Shown: positions 35,863-45,239, numbered from the stretch's first letter. The stretch is DNA of 64,000 nucleotides from CAWIVH01 sp963839475 (GCA_963839475.1 CAWIVH010000019.1:62001-126000), one strand, 5' to 3'. The notes: generated by a model from the sequence alone, not told the origin. Numbers and translations: made by a program.

Positions 35863-36457
35863 GGTCCCCTTCTTCCCCAGGGCTGCCTCGCTGCAAATAA
35901 CGGTAAAGCCAAACGCGGGCGGTTTCCCACTCCCGGAGGACCGTCCGTTCCGAAACATTCAAAACCGCCGCCGTCTCCTCCACGCTCAATCCGCCGAAGT
36001 AACGCATCTCGACAATCCTGGCCTTCCTGGCGTCAAACTTCTCCAAATCGCTGAGCGCATCGTCAAGCGCCAGCAACTCCCAGCTCTTCTGATCCTTCAG
36101 TTCCGGCGCTTCTTCCAGCGACAGACGCTTGGGCGAACCACCGCGCTTGATCTGATGCTTCGACCGGGCGATGTCAATCAAGATGTGCCGCATCTGGCGC
36201 GCCGCGACGGCAAAGAAATGAGCACGGTTTTGCCATGTAACATGGCGGTAATCCACCAGCTTCAGATAGGCTTCATGCGCCAGGGCCGTGGCCTGCAAGG
36301 TCTGACCGGGATTTTCATTGGACATGCAGCGCTGCGCGATGCGGCGGAGTTCCCCGTATACAACCGGCACCAATCGTTCCAGCGCAGCGGAGTCTCCGTC
36401 ACTCCATGCCTGCAACAACCGGGTGAGATCCCCAGGATGGGAGGAAGCAGTTACCAT
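35834..36457 (-). CDS. ECF-type sigma factor linked to Ser/Thr kinase
   Basis: 207 residues matching the ECF group found in Acidobacteriota and Planctomycetota next to Ser/Thr kinases: LLQAWSDGDSAALERLVPVVYGELRRIA, LQATALAHEAYLKL (region 2), the linker RSKHQIKRGG and a region-4 helix-turn-helix (YFGGLSVEETAAVLNVSERTV). No anti-sigma gene is adjacent. The downstream kinase overlaps by 29 bases and may control the factor by phosphorylation. A candidate promoter is at 36506-36534. Confidence 0.92.
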   Translation of the reverse strand: MVTASSHPGDLTRLLQAWSDGDSAALERLVPVVYGELRRIAQRCMSNENPGQTLQATALAHEAYLKLVDYRHVTWQNRAHFFAVAARQMRHILIDIARSKHQIKRGGSPKRLSLEEAPELKDQKSWELLALDDALSDLEKFDARKARIVEMRYFGGLSVEETAAVLNVSERTVLREWETARVWLYRYLQRGSPGEEGDHAPGSLEED

Positions 36458-36505
36458 GGACCATCCTCCAAGACAGCCCAGAATGCCGGCGGATTGTGCT
36501 CAAGT

Positions 36506-36534
36506 ATATCAGCCCAAATGATTTAAAGCGACAA
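36506..36534 (-). promoter_or_regulatory. Predicted promoter of the ECF sigma/kinase operon
   Basis: On the minus strand TTGTCG (36529-36534), a 17-base spacer and TGATAT (36506-36511) precede the sigma gene by about 50 bases. The rest of the 329-base divergent gap to the aspartic protease gene (36458-36786) shows no gene; a GGGAGG ribosome site for that gene lies at about 36773. Confidence 0.35.
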
Positions 36535-36786
36535 GATTAGATATCCCTGGAAGGGTTGGATTCGAGAAATCAAGCCATTCGGCTTCATCTTTCGTATTGC
36601 TGAAGTGCCTGACGGGTTTTGCCAGCCTTTATCTCAATCCAATCGTTTTGTTCTGACGAAATTGATTCCTATCTCTTGATCCCCCTTTTTTTGATGGCGT
36701 GTCAGTTCCGGCTCGTTTTCTCCGCTTCCCGGGTTAGAGCCGTTCCCAAGTGAACGGCGCTCAAGAAACACACGGGAGGCCACGCC

Positions 36787-37602
36787 ATGAAAAGCCTGAA
36801 ATTCACAGCGGTTTCCGCCTTGATTCTGATCGCCGCTCCTGTCGCGCAGGCCCAGGAGCTTCCTTTTCAATTAATCCAGGGGAACAGAGTTGTCATTCAG
36901 GGAACGGTCGCCGGTGATCACAAGCTCGCGATGCTGGTCGATACCGGTGCCAGTTGGACTGTCATGGATAAAAAAGCGGCAAAACGGTTGCGGTTGGAAT
37001 TCCTGTCTCGAACGCTTGAATATGGAGTTCTGGGAAAAGTCGAGAGGGCACCCCTCGCAGTGGTTAGAGACTTGAGGGTAGGTCCCATATCCGCCTCGTT
37101 CTCCTGCATAGTGGCTGACATTCCAGACGATGGCGTGGATATGATCCTCGGATTAAACATTCTACGTAATCACAATTTTAAAATCGACTACGAGCAAAGG
37201 AAGCTGGTGTTCAATCCTGACGACATGCCCTCCGAATCGATAGCATTCGAGTCTGAAGCCATGGTTGTCGTGATCAGGGCCCAAGTGCGCGGCCAAACAA
37301 TCCGAATGCTTGTGGACACGGGGGCTGCCAACCATTACGTTTTCAGAGGAGGTCCGGTCATATGGCTGCCTAAAAATGAAGGTTCGCTTATGACAACTCG
37401 TCATCTCGGCGGTGGGTCCCGGTCCGGAGAGGTTTCATTGAGAACCCTCAGTATCGGATCCAACGAATGGAAGGAGCTCAAAGCAATGGCCATAAGTAAT
37501 CCTAAGCCCGATTCATGGGATTCGATATTGAGCGTTGGGTCCCTTGGACTGAAACGTATCTATTTCGATTTCGAGCACCAGCTTCTCAGTTGGGCGAGAT
37601 AG
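36787..37602 (+). CDS. Exported retropepsin-like aspartic protease with two DTG motifs
   Basis: 271 residues: signal peptide (SALILIAAPVAQA), then two repeats of the retropepsin-like fold. The first has LAMLVDTGASWTVMD (Asp52) and ends in DMILGLNILRNHNFKIDYE; the second has IRMLVDTGAANHYVF (Asp177) and ends in SILSVGSLGLKRIYFDFE. Retropepsins work as dimers with one DTG per chain; here both are in one chain, so it may act as a single-chain protease like pepsin. The second repeat's NHYVF may alter the flap-proximal loop. GGGAGG precedes the ATG. The last 43 bases overlap the convergent PTS gene. Confidence 0.85.
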   Translation: MKSLKFTAVSALILIAAPVAQAQELPFQLIQGNRVVIQGTVAGDHKLAMLVDTGASWTVMDKKAAKRLRLEFLSRTLEYGVLGKVERAPLAVVRDLRVGPISASFSCIVADIPDDGVDMILGLNILRNHNFKIDYEQRKLVFNPDDMPSESIAFESEAMVVVIRAQVRGQTIRMLVDTGAANHYVFRGGPVIWLPKNEGSLMTTRHLGGGSRSGEVSLRTLSIGSNEWKELKAMAISNPKPDSWDSILSVGSLGLKRIYFDFEHQLLSWAR

Positions 37603-39362
37603 GGCTTAGCATCATCAGTCCCCGAAAGGCTTTTTAGCTGCACGAGCAGCACGGCGGTCATCAGAGTGCCGCCGGCAATGGAGGCGACATAATACAATAG
37701 ATTCCCGACCGCGTTCGGGATCGCCAGAACAAAGATCCCCCCGTGGGGCGCCCGCAAGGTGCAGCCAAACATCATCGACAGCGCCCCTGTGATTGCCGAC
37801 CCGGCAATGCAGGCCGGAATAACCCGAAAGGGGTCTTTCGCTGCGAAGGGTATCACGCCTTCGGTTATGAAGGAGATGCCGAGTACCATGGCCGCCTTCC
37901 CGGCTTCGCGCTCTTCCAGCGAAAAGCGGTTCCTGGCAAGAATCGTCGCAAGCGCCACCCCCAATGGGGGAGTCATACCTGCGGCCATTACCGCAGCCAT
38001 GGGCATGAAAGTCTGGCTTCCCAGCAATCCCACCGCAAATGTGTAGGCAGCCTTGTTGACGGGCCCACCCATATCGACAGCCATCATCCCGCCCAGGATC
38101 AGTCCAAGAACCGCGGCATGGGCGGAGCCCGCACTCTGCAGAAAGTGTGTCAGGCCTTCCATGAGAAACTTCGCCGGTGCACCCACGACATAGATCATCA
38201 GTAAACCGACCACGAGGGTTGAGAGCAGGGGCAGGATCAGAACGGGCTGGAGCCCCTCGAGATTTGCCGGCAGCTTAATGTACCGGCGCATCCCCAGCAC
38301 CACATACCCGGCCAGGAATCCGGCAACGATGCCGCCCAAAAAACCGGCCTGGAGCTGCGCCGCAAGCATGCCGCCAATCAAGCCCGGGGCAAGGCCCGGA
38401 CGATCGGCTATCGACAACGCTATGAAACCCGCCAACACCGGCACCATCAGTCCGAATGCGGCGCTGCCTCCAACTTTCATGAGTGCAGCCGCTACGGTGC
38501 CTTCTTGTTTGAAAGCCTCAATGCCGAAAACAAAAGACAGCGCAATCGTCAATCCGCCTGCGACCACAATGGGAAGCATGTAGGAAACCCCTGTGAGCAG
38601 GTGTTTGTAGGGTCCCTGTCGTTTTTCCTCCCGCCCGGCCTTGGCCTGTTGGACTTCCTGAATGTAGCCGGCAGCGGCCGCCGGCTTGAGAGCCAGCGCT
38701 TCATCGATAACGCTTCCGGCTTCCTTCAGAGCTCTTCCAACCGAAGTTTCATAGATCGTTTTGCCCGCGAAGCGAGACTTGTCCACGTGAGTGTCCGCGC
38801 CGATGATGACAACGTCCGCCAGCGCTATCTCCTCGGCGCTCAACGGAGTCTTCGAACCCACCGAGCCCTGCGTCTCAATTCTGATTTCATGCCCGCGCGC
38901 ACTGGCCGCCTTTTTGAGCGCCGCGGCTGCCATAAAGGTGTGTGCGATGCCGGTGGGGCACGAGGTGACGGCTGCTATCTTTTTTTTCCGTGAAGAAACA
39001 GCTTCACCCTTCGATGCCGCCTCCACAGGAAATCCATCCCTGGGGGGCGTCACAGCACCACAAAGAGCCAGAGCCGCATCGATTACGTTCTTTGTACTTA
39101 GGATCGCCTGGGCGGGGGAGGCAGTAAAGATGGTCTTATCCGCGAAACGGCTGCAGTCCAACGGGACATCGGCTGCAATGATCACGACATCGGCTGCGGC
39201 GATATCTGCGGTTGTCAGGAAATTTCCCCGGGCCGGAACGACGCGGGTTTCCACTCGGATTTCGTGCTCCAGGACAGCGGAAGTTTTCTTCAACGCTTCC
39301 GCGGCCATCAAGGCGTGGGCGGAGCCGGTGGAGCACGCCGTGACTGCGACTATTTTTGCCAT
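37560..39362 (-). CDS. fruA: Fructose-type PTS permease, EIIB'-EIIB-EIIC
   Basis: 600 residues. Two IIB-like domains: the first has phospho-Cys in VTACSTGSAHALMA (C10), the second VTSCPTGIAHTFMAAAAL (near 115). IIC begins near 255 with LLTGVSYMLPIVVAGGL and continues through about ten helices, including GGMMAVDMGGPVNKAAYTF, FITEGVIPFAAKDP and LRAPHGGIFV (the conserved His-Gly-Gly loop). It carries sugar, probably fructose, in and phosphorylates it. The start ATG overlaps the stop of the EI fusion gene by one base (TGATG), which ensures coupled translation. No 1-phosphofructokinase gene is nearby. Confidence 0.93.
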   Translation of the reverse strand: MAKIVAVTACSTGSAHALMAAEALKKTSAVLEHEIRVETRVVPARGNFLTTADIAAADVVIIAADVPLDCSRFADKTIFTASPAQAILSTKNVIDAALALCGAVTPPRDGFPVEAASKGEAVSSRKKKIAAVTSCPTGIAHTFMAAAALKKAASARGHEIRIETQGSVGSKTPLSAEEIALADVVIIGADTHVDKSRFAGKTIYETSVGRALKEAGSVIDEALALKPAAAAGYIQEVQQAKAGREEKRQGPYKHLLTGVSYMLPIVVAGGLTIALSFVFGIEAFKQEGTVAAALMKVGGSAAFGLMVPVLAGFIALSIADRPGLAPGLIGGMLAAQLQAGFLGGIVAGFLAGYVVLGMRRYIKLPANLEGLQPVLILPLLSTLVVGLLMIYVVGAPAKFLMEGLTHFLQSAGSAHAAVLGLILGGMMAVDMGGPVNKAAYTFAVGLLGSQTFMPMAAVMAAGMTPPLGVALATILARNRFSLEEREAGKAAMVLGISFITEGVIPFAAKDPFRVIPACIAGSAITGALSMMFGCTLRAPHGGIFVLAIPNAVGNLLYYVASIAGGTLMTAVLLVQLKSLSGTDDAKPYLAQLRSWCSKSK

Positions 39363-41896
39363 CACTCCATCTCCCTTGCAGGGCGCAATCCAATGGTCGA
39401 ATCGCAAGAGTTTCGAAGCTCGCGGAGAAATGCAGACGACAGTGACCGGACTTCCGCTGCGGTCCGGCAGGCCAGCGCTTTGCCGGCGAGTTCCCTCGCA
39501 TGGCAAAGCGATAGGCTGCGAATGCCGGCTTTCACGGCCGCGAGGGCGGGAATGCCGACGCTCAATTCCGTCACTCCCAATCCTATGAGGAGAGCGGAGC
39601 CGATCGGATCGCCGGCAATGGCGCCGCAGACTCCCACCCATTTCCCGGCTTCGCCTGCCGCGCGGACGGTGAGTTCGATCATTCTCAAAACCGCGGGGTG
39701 CAAGGCGTCGGCCTGACGCGCCAGTGCGGGATGTCCCCGATCCATGGCGAGGACGTATTGCGTCAGATCGTTGGTCCCCAGTGAGAAGAAATCAACAAGC
39801 GGAGCCAGTTCACGGGCCATTAAAACCGCTGAGGGGACTTCAACCATTATGCCGATTTCCACCGGCATCGCACCGAGCTCGATACGCGCCTCCTCGGCCA
39901 TTTTGCGCGCCTCGATAAACTCCTCCACGGCAGCTATCATTGGGAACATGATTTTAACGGGGCCTGTTCGGGAGGCCCTGAAGATCGCGCGCAGCTGGGG
40001 CCTGAACAGCTCGGGGTGGGCCAGGCAGAGACGGATGCCACGAAGGCCAAGGAAGGGGTTTTCCTCGGGAGGGAGGAAAAGATAAGGCAATCCTTTGTCG
40101 CCACCGGCGTCCAAGGTCCGGATGATGAGCGGCAGCCCGTTGAGGGCGCGGATCATGCCCTCGAAGGATTCTACCTGCGCCTCCTCGGTCGGCGGTTCCG
40201 CCCGATTGAGATATAGAAACTCTGTACGCAGCAGCCCAATTCCTTCGGCTCCGGCCTCAACCGCCTGGGCGGCTTCATCCACGCTGCCAACGCTGGCAGC
40301 CACTTCAATGCGATGTCCATCGGTTGTGAATGCGGGCTGATAGCAGGCCATCCGTTCGGATTCGCGCCGGGACCGCCAAGCGTCAATCGCTTCACCAGCC
40401 TCAGCCAGGTCTTCGGGACCGGGATCAGAATAGAGGCCGCCGGAATCCCCATCGAGGATGCATAGGACCCCCTCGGGCAGGTTCATCAGGCCTGGCTCAC
40501 AGCCGGCAATGGCCGGGATGCCGAGAGAACGGGCAAGTATCGCAGTATGCGAGGTCGGGCCTCCCCCGGTGGTGCATATCCCCAGCACTTTCAGCGGGTC
40601 AAGCTTCGCCGTATCCGAGGGCGTGAGGTCCTCGGCAGCTAAAATCACTGGCTCGCCGGGCATCGCAGGCTCTTCTTCGATGGTATCAGCCAGCAGGCGA
40701 AGCACCTGTCGGCCCACATCCAAAAGGTCGACGGCCCGCTCTTTCAAAAGCGGATTGTCCAGCGAGGCGATGGCATCGGAGCGCTCTCCCACGGAGCAGC
40801 GCCAGGCCCACCCGGCGCTATGTCCGGCATGAATAATTTCCATCGTTTGATGGATGAGGTCAGGATCGCTTAGAAACTCAGCATGAGCCCGGAAAATCGC
40901 GGCCCTGGAGGCCCCGCTTCGATTTCTGACTTCATCATGAAGATCGCTCAGATAGATGCGCGTCGTTGCGATCGCTTCGTGCAGTCTTTGTTCTTCCCGG
41001 GCGGGATCCTGTGCCGTGGCCGAAACCACGATCTTTTCTTTTCGATAATGGTGCATCGGGCCGATCGCCTTTCCCGGAGATGCAGCGATGCCCCGAATCA
41101 ATCGGGCGCGGATTCTGAGGGCCGGTCCCGTCACAGCCACTTCTGGCTGGCCTTCCTCCTCCAGCGCGGCCGCCAGAACTCTTTTGAGCTCTTCAACGGC
41201 AGTCTCCGCATCTTCTCCCCGCGCCATGATCCTGATCTGTGCACCGCCCGGAGCACCCAGTTGCAGCAGAGACACGAGGCTCTTACCATTGGCCTCCTTC
41301 TCTTCATAGCTGACGCAGACTTCGGATTGAAACCGCGAAGCGGTTCCAACGAATGAAGTGGCGGGTCGTGCATGCAGACCCGACCCGCTTTGAAGCACGA
41401 GATCGGCACAGGCGGCAAATTCAAAGGCCTCATCCTTCACAACGATTTCGCCCGGCTGTTTGCGTTCCCGGGAACTTGTCAGGCGGTTTACTATATCCAG
41501 CGGATCCCGCGCCGCCCTCAGCCAGGCAACTGACTCTTTGTCGTCCAAGATTTCTGTCAGGCTGGCGAGGATCTCGAGGTGTTCATCGGAACATGCGGCA
41601 ATCCCAAAAACGAGATACACCACCTCACCCGGATTCCATTTCACACCCTCGGGAAACTGGATGACGGAGATACCTGTGCGCAGGATCAGGTGGCGGTCTT
41701 TGGGGAGACCATGTGGAATGGCGATGCCGTTTCCCAGGCAAGTATTGGCGACTTTTTCCCGGCTTAACATGCTGTCGATGTAGCCGGCACGGATATAGCC
41801 GTTCTGCACCAGCAGCCCGCCGGCCTGACGGATAGCATCGGATTTGTCGGCCGCCTTCGCCCCGAGCTGCACGCATTCCACGCCCAATTCAAACAT
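39362..41896 (-). CDS. Multiphosphoryl transfer protein: EIIA(Fru)-HPr-EI fusion
   Basis: 844 residues carrying the entire soluble phosphorelay. EIIA (1-142) has phospho-His62 in GIAIPHGLPKD; HPr (about 160-245) has His175 in GLHARPAT; EI (about 262-840) has His450 in GGGPTSHTAILARSLGI, PEP-binding blocks (GIGLLRTEFLYLNR, SLGTNDLTQYVLAMDR) and the catalytic Cys in GVCGAIAGDP. Phosphate passes from PEP to EI, HPr, EIIA and then EIIB of the next gene, so the two polypeptides make a self-contained PTS. HPr Ser46-type kinase regulation cannot be judged. GAGAGGAAG precedes the ATG. First gene of the two-gene operon. Confidence 0.95.
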   Translation of the reverse strand: MFELGVECVQLGAKAADKSDAIRQAGGLLVQNGYIRAGYIDSMLSREKVANTCLGNGIAIPHGLPKDRHLILRTGISVIQFPEGVKWNPGEVVYLVFGIAACSDEHLEILASLTEILDDKESVAWLRAARDPLDIVNRLTSSRERKQPGEIVVKDEAFEFAACADLVLQSGSGLHARPATSFVGTASRFQSEVCVSYEEKEANGKSLVSLLQLGAPGGAQIRIMARGEDAETAVEELKRVLAAALEEEGQPEVAVTGPALRIRARLIRGIAASPGKAIGPMHHYRKEKIVVSATAQDPAREEQRLHEAIATTRIYLSDLHDEVRNRSGASRAAIFRAHAEFLSDPDLIHQTMEIIHAGHSAGWAWRCSVGERSDAIASLDNPLLKERAVDLLDVGRQVLRLLADTIEEEPAMPGEPVILAAEDLTPSDTAKLDPLKVLGICTTGGGPTSHTAILARSLGIPAIAGCEPGLMNLPEGVLCILDGDSGGLYSDPGPEDLAEAGEAIDAWRSRRESERMACYQPAFTTDGHRIEVAASVGSVDEAAQAVEAGAEGIGLLRTEFLYLNRAEPPTEEAQVESFEGMIRALNGLPLIIRTLDAGGDKGLPYLFLPPEENPFLGLRGIRLCLAHPELFRPQLRAIFRASRTGPVKIMFPMIAAVEEFIEARKMAEEARIELGAMPVEIGIMVEVPSAVLMARELAPLVDFFSLGTNDLTQYVLAMDRGHPALARQADALHPAVLRMIELTVRAAGEAGKWVGVCGAIAGDPIGSALLIGLGVTELSVGIPALAAVKAGIRSLSLCHARELAGKALACRTAAEVRSLSSAFLRELRNSCDSTIGLRPAREME

Positions 41897-42083
41897 ATCT
41901 TCCTCTCGGATTGGGGCCGGCCGGCAGATGAAGATACCTGGAACTGCCGGGAGACCGAAACCCCGATTCGGTATTAATTTCCCGGCCTGACCCTGACCTT
42001 ACATTAGCCCGAACGAGGAAAAAAGGGCGGCTTTTCTGAATGTGTGTTAAAAAAGCAGGGGCCGAACATGAGGAGGGCTACCA

Positions 42084-43382
42084 ATGAAAACCAATCGCCG
42101 CAAGTTTATCGCATGTGCCGCCGGAGCAAGCTTTACTTCTCTGCCGTCGATCGCTCACAACGCCGGCGTCGCAACCGCAAGCTCAGCAGAACAGGCCGCC
42201 GCCACGCCGAAGGACCGCTACGCCAGGCTGGATGAAATCCTGAAACAGCCTGTTTTGAAGAAGGAGCTGTTTACTTCCCCTGTCATTATCGAGTCTCTCG
42301 AACTGCTGAAGTGGGATAACAGCTTCCTGTGCAGGGTGCGATCGAAGGACGGGGCGGAAGGCATTTCCGTGGGCCATAGTGGAATGCGAACACTATTCCC
42401 GATCTTCCTGGAAAATCTCCAGCCGTTCTTTATCGGAAAGGATGCCCGCGAGCTGGATCTGATTCTGGAGAAGGTTTATATCTTCGGCTTCAACTTCCGC
42501 TACAACGGCATATCTCTCGGGCTGCCGCTCGCAACCATCGAGTTCGCCATCCTGGACATGCTCGGGCGCATCGCGGCCAGATCCGTGGGACGACTGATCG
42601 GGGATATCCACAATCCTGAAGTCGGCGTTTACTGCGCAACCGAATGGCGCGAAAAACCGGTAGAGGAATCGATCGAACTGATCAAAGGCGCCGTTGCGGA
42701 ATATGATGTCGAGGCACTCAAAATCAAGGTCGGCGGACTCATGTTCATGACTAAGGACATGAACGCCGTGGGTCCTCCGGAAAGGACTGAAAAGATGATC
42801 CCGCTCGTGCGCAAAACCTTTGGCGACAAAATGGCCCTGTATGCGGACTCCAACAGCTTCTACTCCGTGGCCGAAGCCATACGGGTCGGAAAGCTGCTGG
42901 AGGAATACAAGTACCGGTATTTTGAAGAACCGGTGATGTTTGACCATATTGAGGAGATCAAACAGGTTGCCGACGCCCTCACGCTTCCAATCGCCAATGG
43001 GGAACAGGACTACGGCTTCTACGGCTTCCGCTGGCTTCTTGCACACGACGGTCTCGAAATCGTTCAGCCGGACAACTATTATTTCGGCGGCATGATCCGG
43101 TCGATGAAGGTGGCTCGCATGGCCCATGCTTTCGGAAAATCAGTGGTACCGCACATGTCCGGGGGTGGGCTGGGGTTTCTCTACAACATCCACTTCGTAT
43201 CCGCCGTGCCCAACGCCGGCGAACATCACGAATTCAAGGGGCTGAAGACCCATGTCCGCTTCGAGTGCAAGACATCTCCCCTCAAGGTAGCCAAAGGGAA
43301 AATAAAAGTGCCGACGGGCCCGGGATTCGGCGCTGATTTTGACCCCGATTGGGTCAGGAAACATCAGGTTGTGAAACTTTAG
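42084..43382 (+). CDS. Tat-exported enolase-superfamily enzyme (mandelate racemase/muconate lactonising type)
   Basis: 432 residues with a Tat-like start (KTNRRKFIACAAGASF). The capping domain includes SPVIIESLELLKWDNSF; the barrel shows the K-x-K base in EALKIKVGG, metal ligands Asp in LYADSNS, Glu in RYFEEPVM and Glu in ANGEQDYG, and a His in VVPHMSGGGLGF. These are the general enolase-superfamily catalytic elements for alpha-proton abstraction from a carboxylate, as in sugar-acid dehydratases or epimerases. Substrate unknown. GGAGGG is placed well before the ATG. It is the first of two exported sugar-type enzymes here; the Gfo/Idh gene follows after 287 bases. Confidence 0.88.
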   Translation: MKTNRRKFIACAAGASFTSLPSIAHNAGVATASSAEQAAATPKDRYARLDEILKQPVLKKELFTSPVIIESLELLKWDNSFLCRVRSKDGAEGISVGHSGMRTLFPIFLENLQPFFIGKDARELDLILEKVYIFGFNFRYNGISLGLPLATIEFAILDMLGRIAARSVGRLIGDIHNPEVGVYCATEWREKPVEESIELIKGAVAEYDVEALKIKVGGLMFMTKDMNAVGPPERTEKMIPLVRKTFGDKMALYADSNSFYSVAEAIRVGKLLEEYKYRYFEEPVMFDHIEEIKQVADALTLPIANGEQDYGFYGFRWLLAHDGLEIVQPDNYYFGGMIRSMKVARMAHAFGKSVVPHMSGGGLGFLYNIHFVSAVPNAGEHHEFKGLKTHVRFECKTSPLKVAKGKIKVPTGPGFGADFDPDWVRKHQVVKL

Positions 43383-43669
43383 CGGGCCGGCAAGTTCTTC
43401 ATCATCAATTCCTGTTGCCGCCGGTCGGAGACTGTTAATGGATGTTGGCCCGGGAAGGATGCCTCAGCGCAGAAATGTGCAATTGCTGTAGAAGATTGCA
43501 CGGCTTTGACCCATCCTGGAGTAAGATGGCCTCTCCGGATCCAGCGTGGATTCCGGAATCAATCGCGGGAGACCAAAAAGCAGTCATGGTTAGGAAGTCA
43601 GGCAGAAGGCCCAGGCGGGAAGGGACCGCATCAGCTGTTCCTCCTGCCTGCAAACCACGGGAGTAAACT

Positions 43670-45115
43670 ATGAAGAGAAAGACCTCCAGTACATGGACAA
43701 GGCGCGAATTCGTCGGCAGCGCTTTGGCCGCAGGGGGAGTAATGACGGGCGCGCCGGCATTTTTGCGGGGTCAGAACCTCAATAACAAGCTGAACATCGC
43801 GATGATCGCCTGCGGCGGTCGCGCCCTTGCGAACATGAACGGCGACGGCCCCGGCAGTGGTCGCGGCGGAACCCCTCCTCCCGCAGGAGCAGCGCCGAAG
43901 GGTATCCCGGCCGAGAACATCACGGTCCTGTGTGATATAAACCAGACGGCCGTTGATGCTGCGGCTCTGAAGTATCCGAACGCCAAGAAATACACCGATT
44001 TCCGCAAAGTCTTCGACAATCCGAATGACTTTGACGCCGTCATGGTCAGCGTCGCCGAGCACACCCACACCCTCGCCACCTACCTGGCACTGACGCATGG
44101 CAAACACGTTTACTGTGAAAAGCCCCTCACCCACGATGTCTGGGAGGCAAGATTCATCCGCGAGACAGCCGCGAAATATCCGAAGCTGGCAACGCAGACG
44201 GGAAATCAGGGGCACGCATCTCCAGTCCGCCGTCAGATCAAGGAAATCCTCATGACCGGCGTGATCGGGCCTGTGCGCGAAGTACACGTATGGGCGGGCC
44301 GTGCCTGGGGATTGCAGAGCGCCGAATCGGCCCAGAAATTCGACCAACCCCACGGATTCTATAACGGGATCCAGATCACGGAGCGTTTCAAGGAGGAAAT
44401 GCCGATTCCGCCGAATCTCGCCTGGGACATCTGGCTTGGCCCGGCACCCGTGCGGCCGTACCATGCAACCTACTTCCCGGGACCCCGCTGGTACCGGTGG
44501 TGGGATTTCGGCAACGGCACGATGAGCGACCTCGGCGGTCACGACAATGACATCGCGTACCAGACGCTGGAACTCACTCAGCCCCTGACGATCGAGGCCG
44601 TATCACCTATGGGCAAAGCCCACCCGGAACTGGCACCGGCCACAATGACGGTGACCTATGAGTACCCGGCCCGCGGTTCGCAACCGCCAGTCAAGCTTGT
44701 CTGGTACCAGGGCGAGGCCAAGCCCAAGCAGTGGCTTGACGGAATCATTCCTCAGACCGACCGCGCGCAGTTGTTCATCGGCGACAAGGGCATGTTGTCC
44801 ACCGGCAAGGAGTTGAAGCTGCTCCCTGAGGAAAAATTCAAAGATTTCAAAATGCCTCCAGAAACTCTCCCCCGCTCGCCCGGCCACTACAACGAGTGGA
44901 TCCTGGCCTGCAAAGGCCTCGGACCGGCACCGGGATCCAACTTCCAGGTTTCCGGCTGGGTCACAGAAGCCAATCACCTCGGCAACGTGTCCTATCGGGT
45001 TGGCAAAAAGCTCGAATGGGATTACAAAAATCTGAAGGTAACTAATGCGCCGGAAGCCGCCCAGTACCTTCGCCGTCCGTACCGGAAGGAATGGGAAAGC
45101 ATTTTGAAAGCCTAG
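43670..45115 (+). CDS. Tat-exported Gfo/Idh/MocA family oxidoreductase
   Basis: 481 residues. Tat signal TWTRREFVGSALAAGG, then a Rossmann domain (KLNIAMIACGGRALANMNG, VLCDINQTAVDAA, DAVMVSVAEHTH, HVYCEKPLTHDVWEA with the family Glu-Lys-Pro) and the C-terminal alpha/beta domain (REVHVWAGRAWG, WDIWLGPAPVRPYHATY, GTMSDLGGHDNDI). Such proteins oxidise or hydrolyse sugars with NAD(P) bound tightly, and exported members are like glucose-fructose oxidoreductase. An insertion of Gly/Pro/Ala (GRGGTPPPAGAAPKG) follows strand 1. GGGAG precedes the ATG. It ends before a strong hairpin. Confidence 0.93.
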   Translation: MKRKTSSTWTRREFVGSALAAGGVMTGAPAFLRGQNLNNKLNIAMIACGGRALANMNGDGPGSGRGGTPPPAGAAPKGIPAENITVLCDINQTAVDAAALKYPNAKKYTDFRKVFDNPNDFDAVMVSVAEHTHTLATYLALTHGKHVYCEKPLTHDVWEARFIRETAAKYPKLATQTGNQGHASPVRRQIKEILMTGVIGPVREVHVWAGRAWGLQSAESAQKFDQPHGFYNGIQITERFKEEMPIPPNLAWDIWLGPAPVRPYHATYFPGPRWYRWWDFGNGTMSDLGGHDNDIAYQTLELTQPLTIEAVSPMGKAHPELAPATMTVTYEYPARGSQPPVKLVWYQGEAKPKQWLDGIIPQTDRAQLFIGDKGMLSTGKELKLLPEEKFKDFKMPPETLPRSPGHYNEWILACKGLGPAPGSNFQVSGWVTEANHLGNVSYRVGKKLEWDYKNLKVTNAPEAAQYLRRPYRKEWESILKA

Positions 45116-45175
45116 GATCACCAAAAAACGCCTGGAGGATGAGTCCTGCGGGCACCCATATCAAGGTTGCTTAAA

Positions 45176-45228
45176 CGGGGCCGGAATTGTTGAGGCGCAT
45201 CCGATCGCGCCCTGACACTCCGGCCCCG
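45176..45228. terminator. Hairpin between convergent Gfo/Idh and DUF genes
   Basis: CGGGGCCGGA at 45176-45185 is repeated as its exact reverse complement at 45219-45228, with a 33-base loop and a CATTTTG tail on the plus strand. Its position between convergent genes suggests transcription termination in both directions. Confidence 0.5.
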
Positions 45229-45239
45229 GCCATTTTGTG

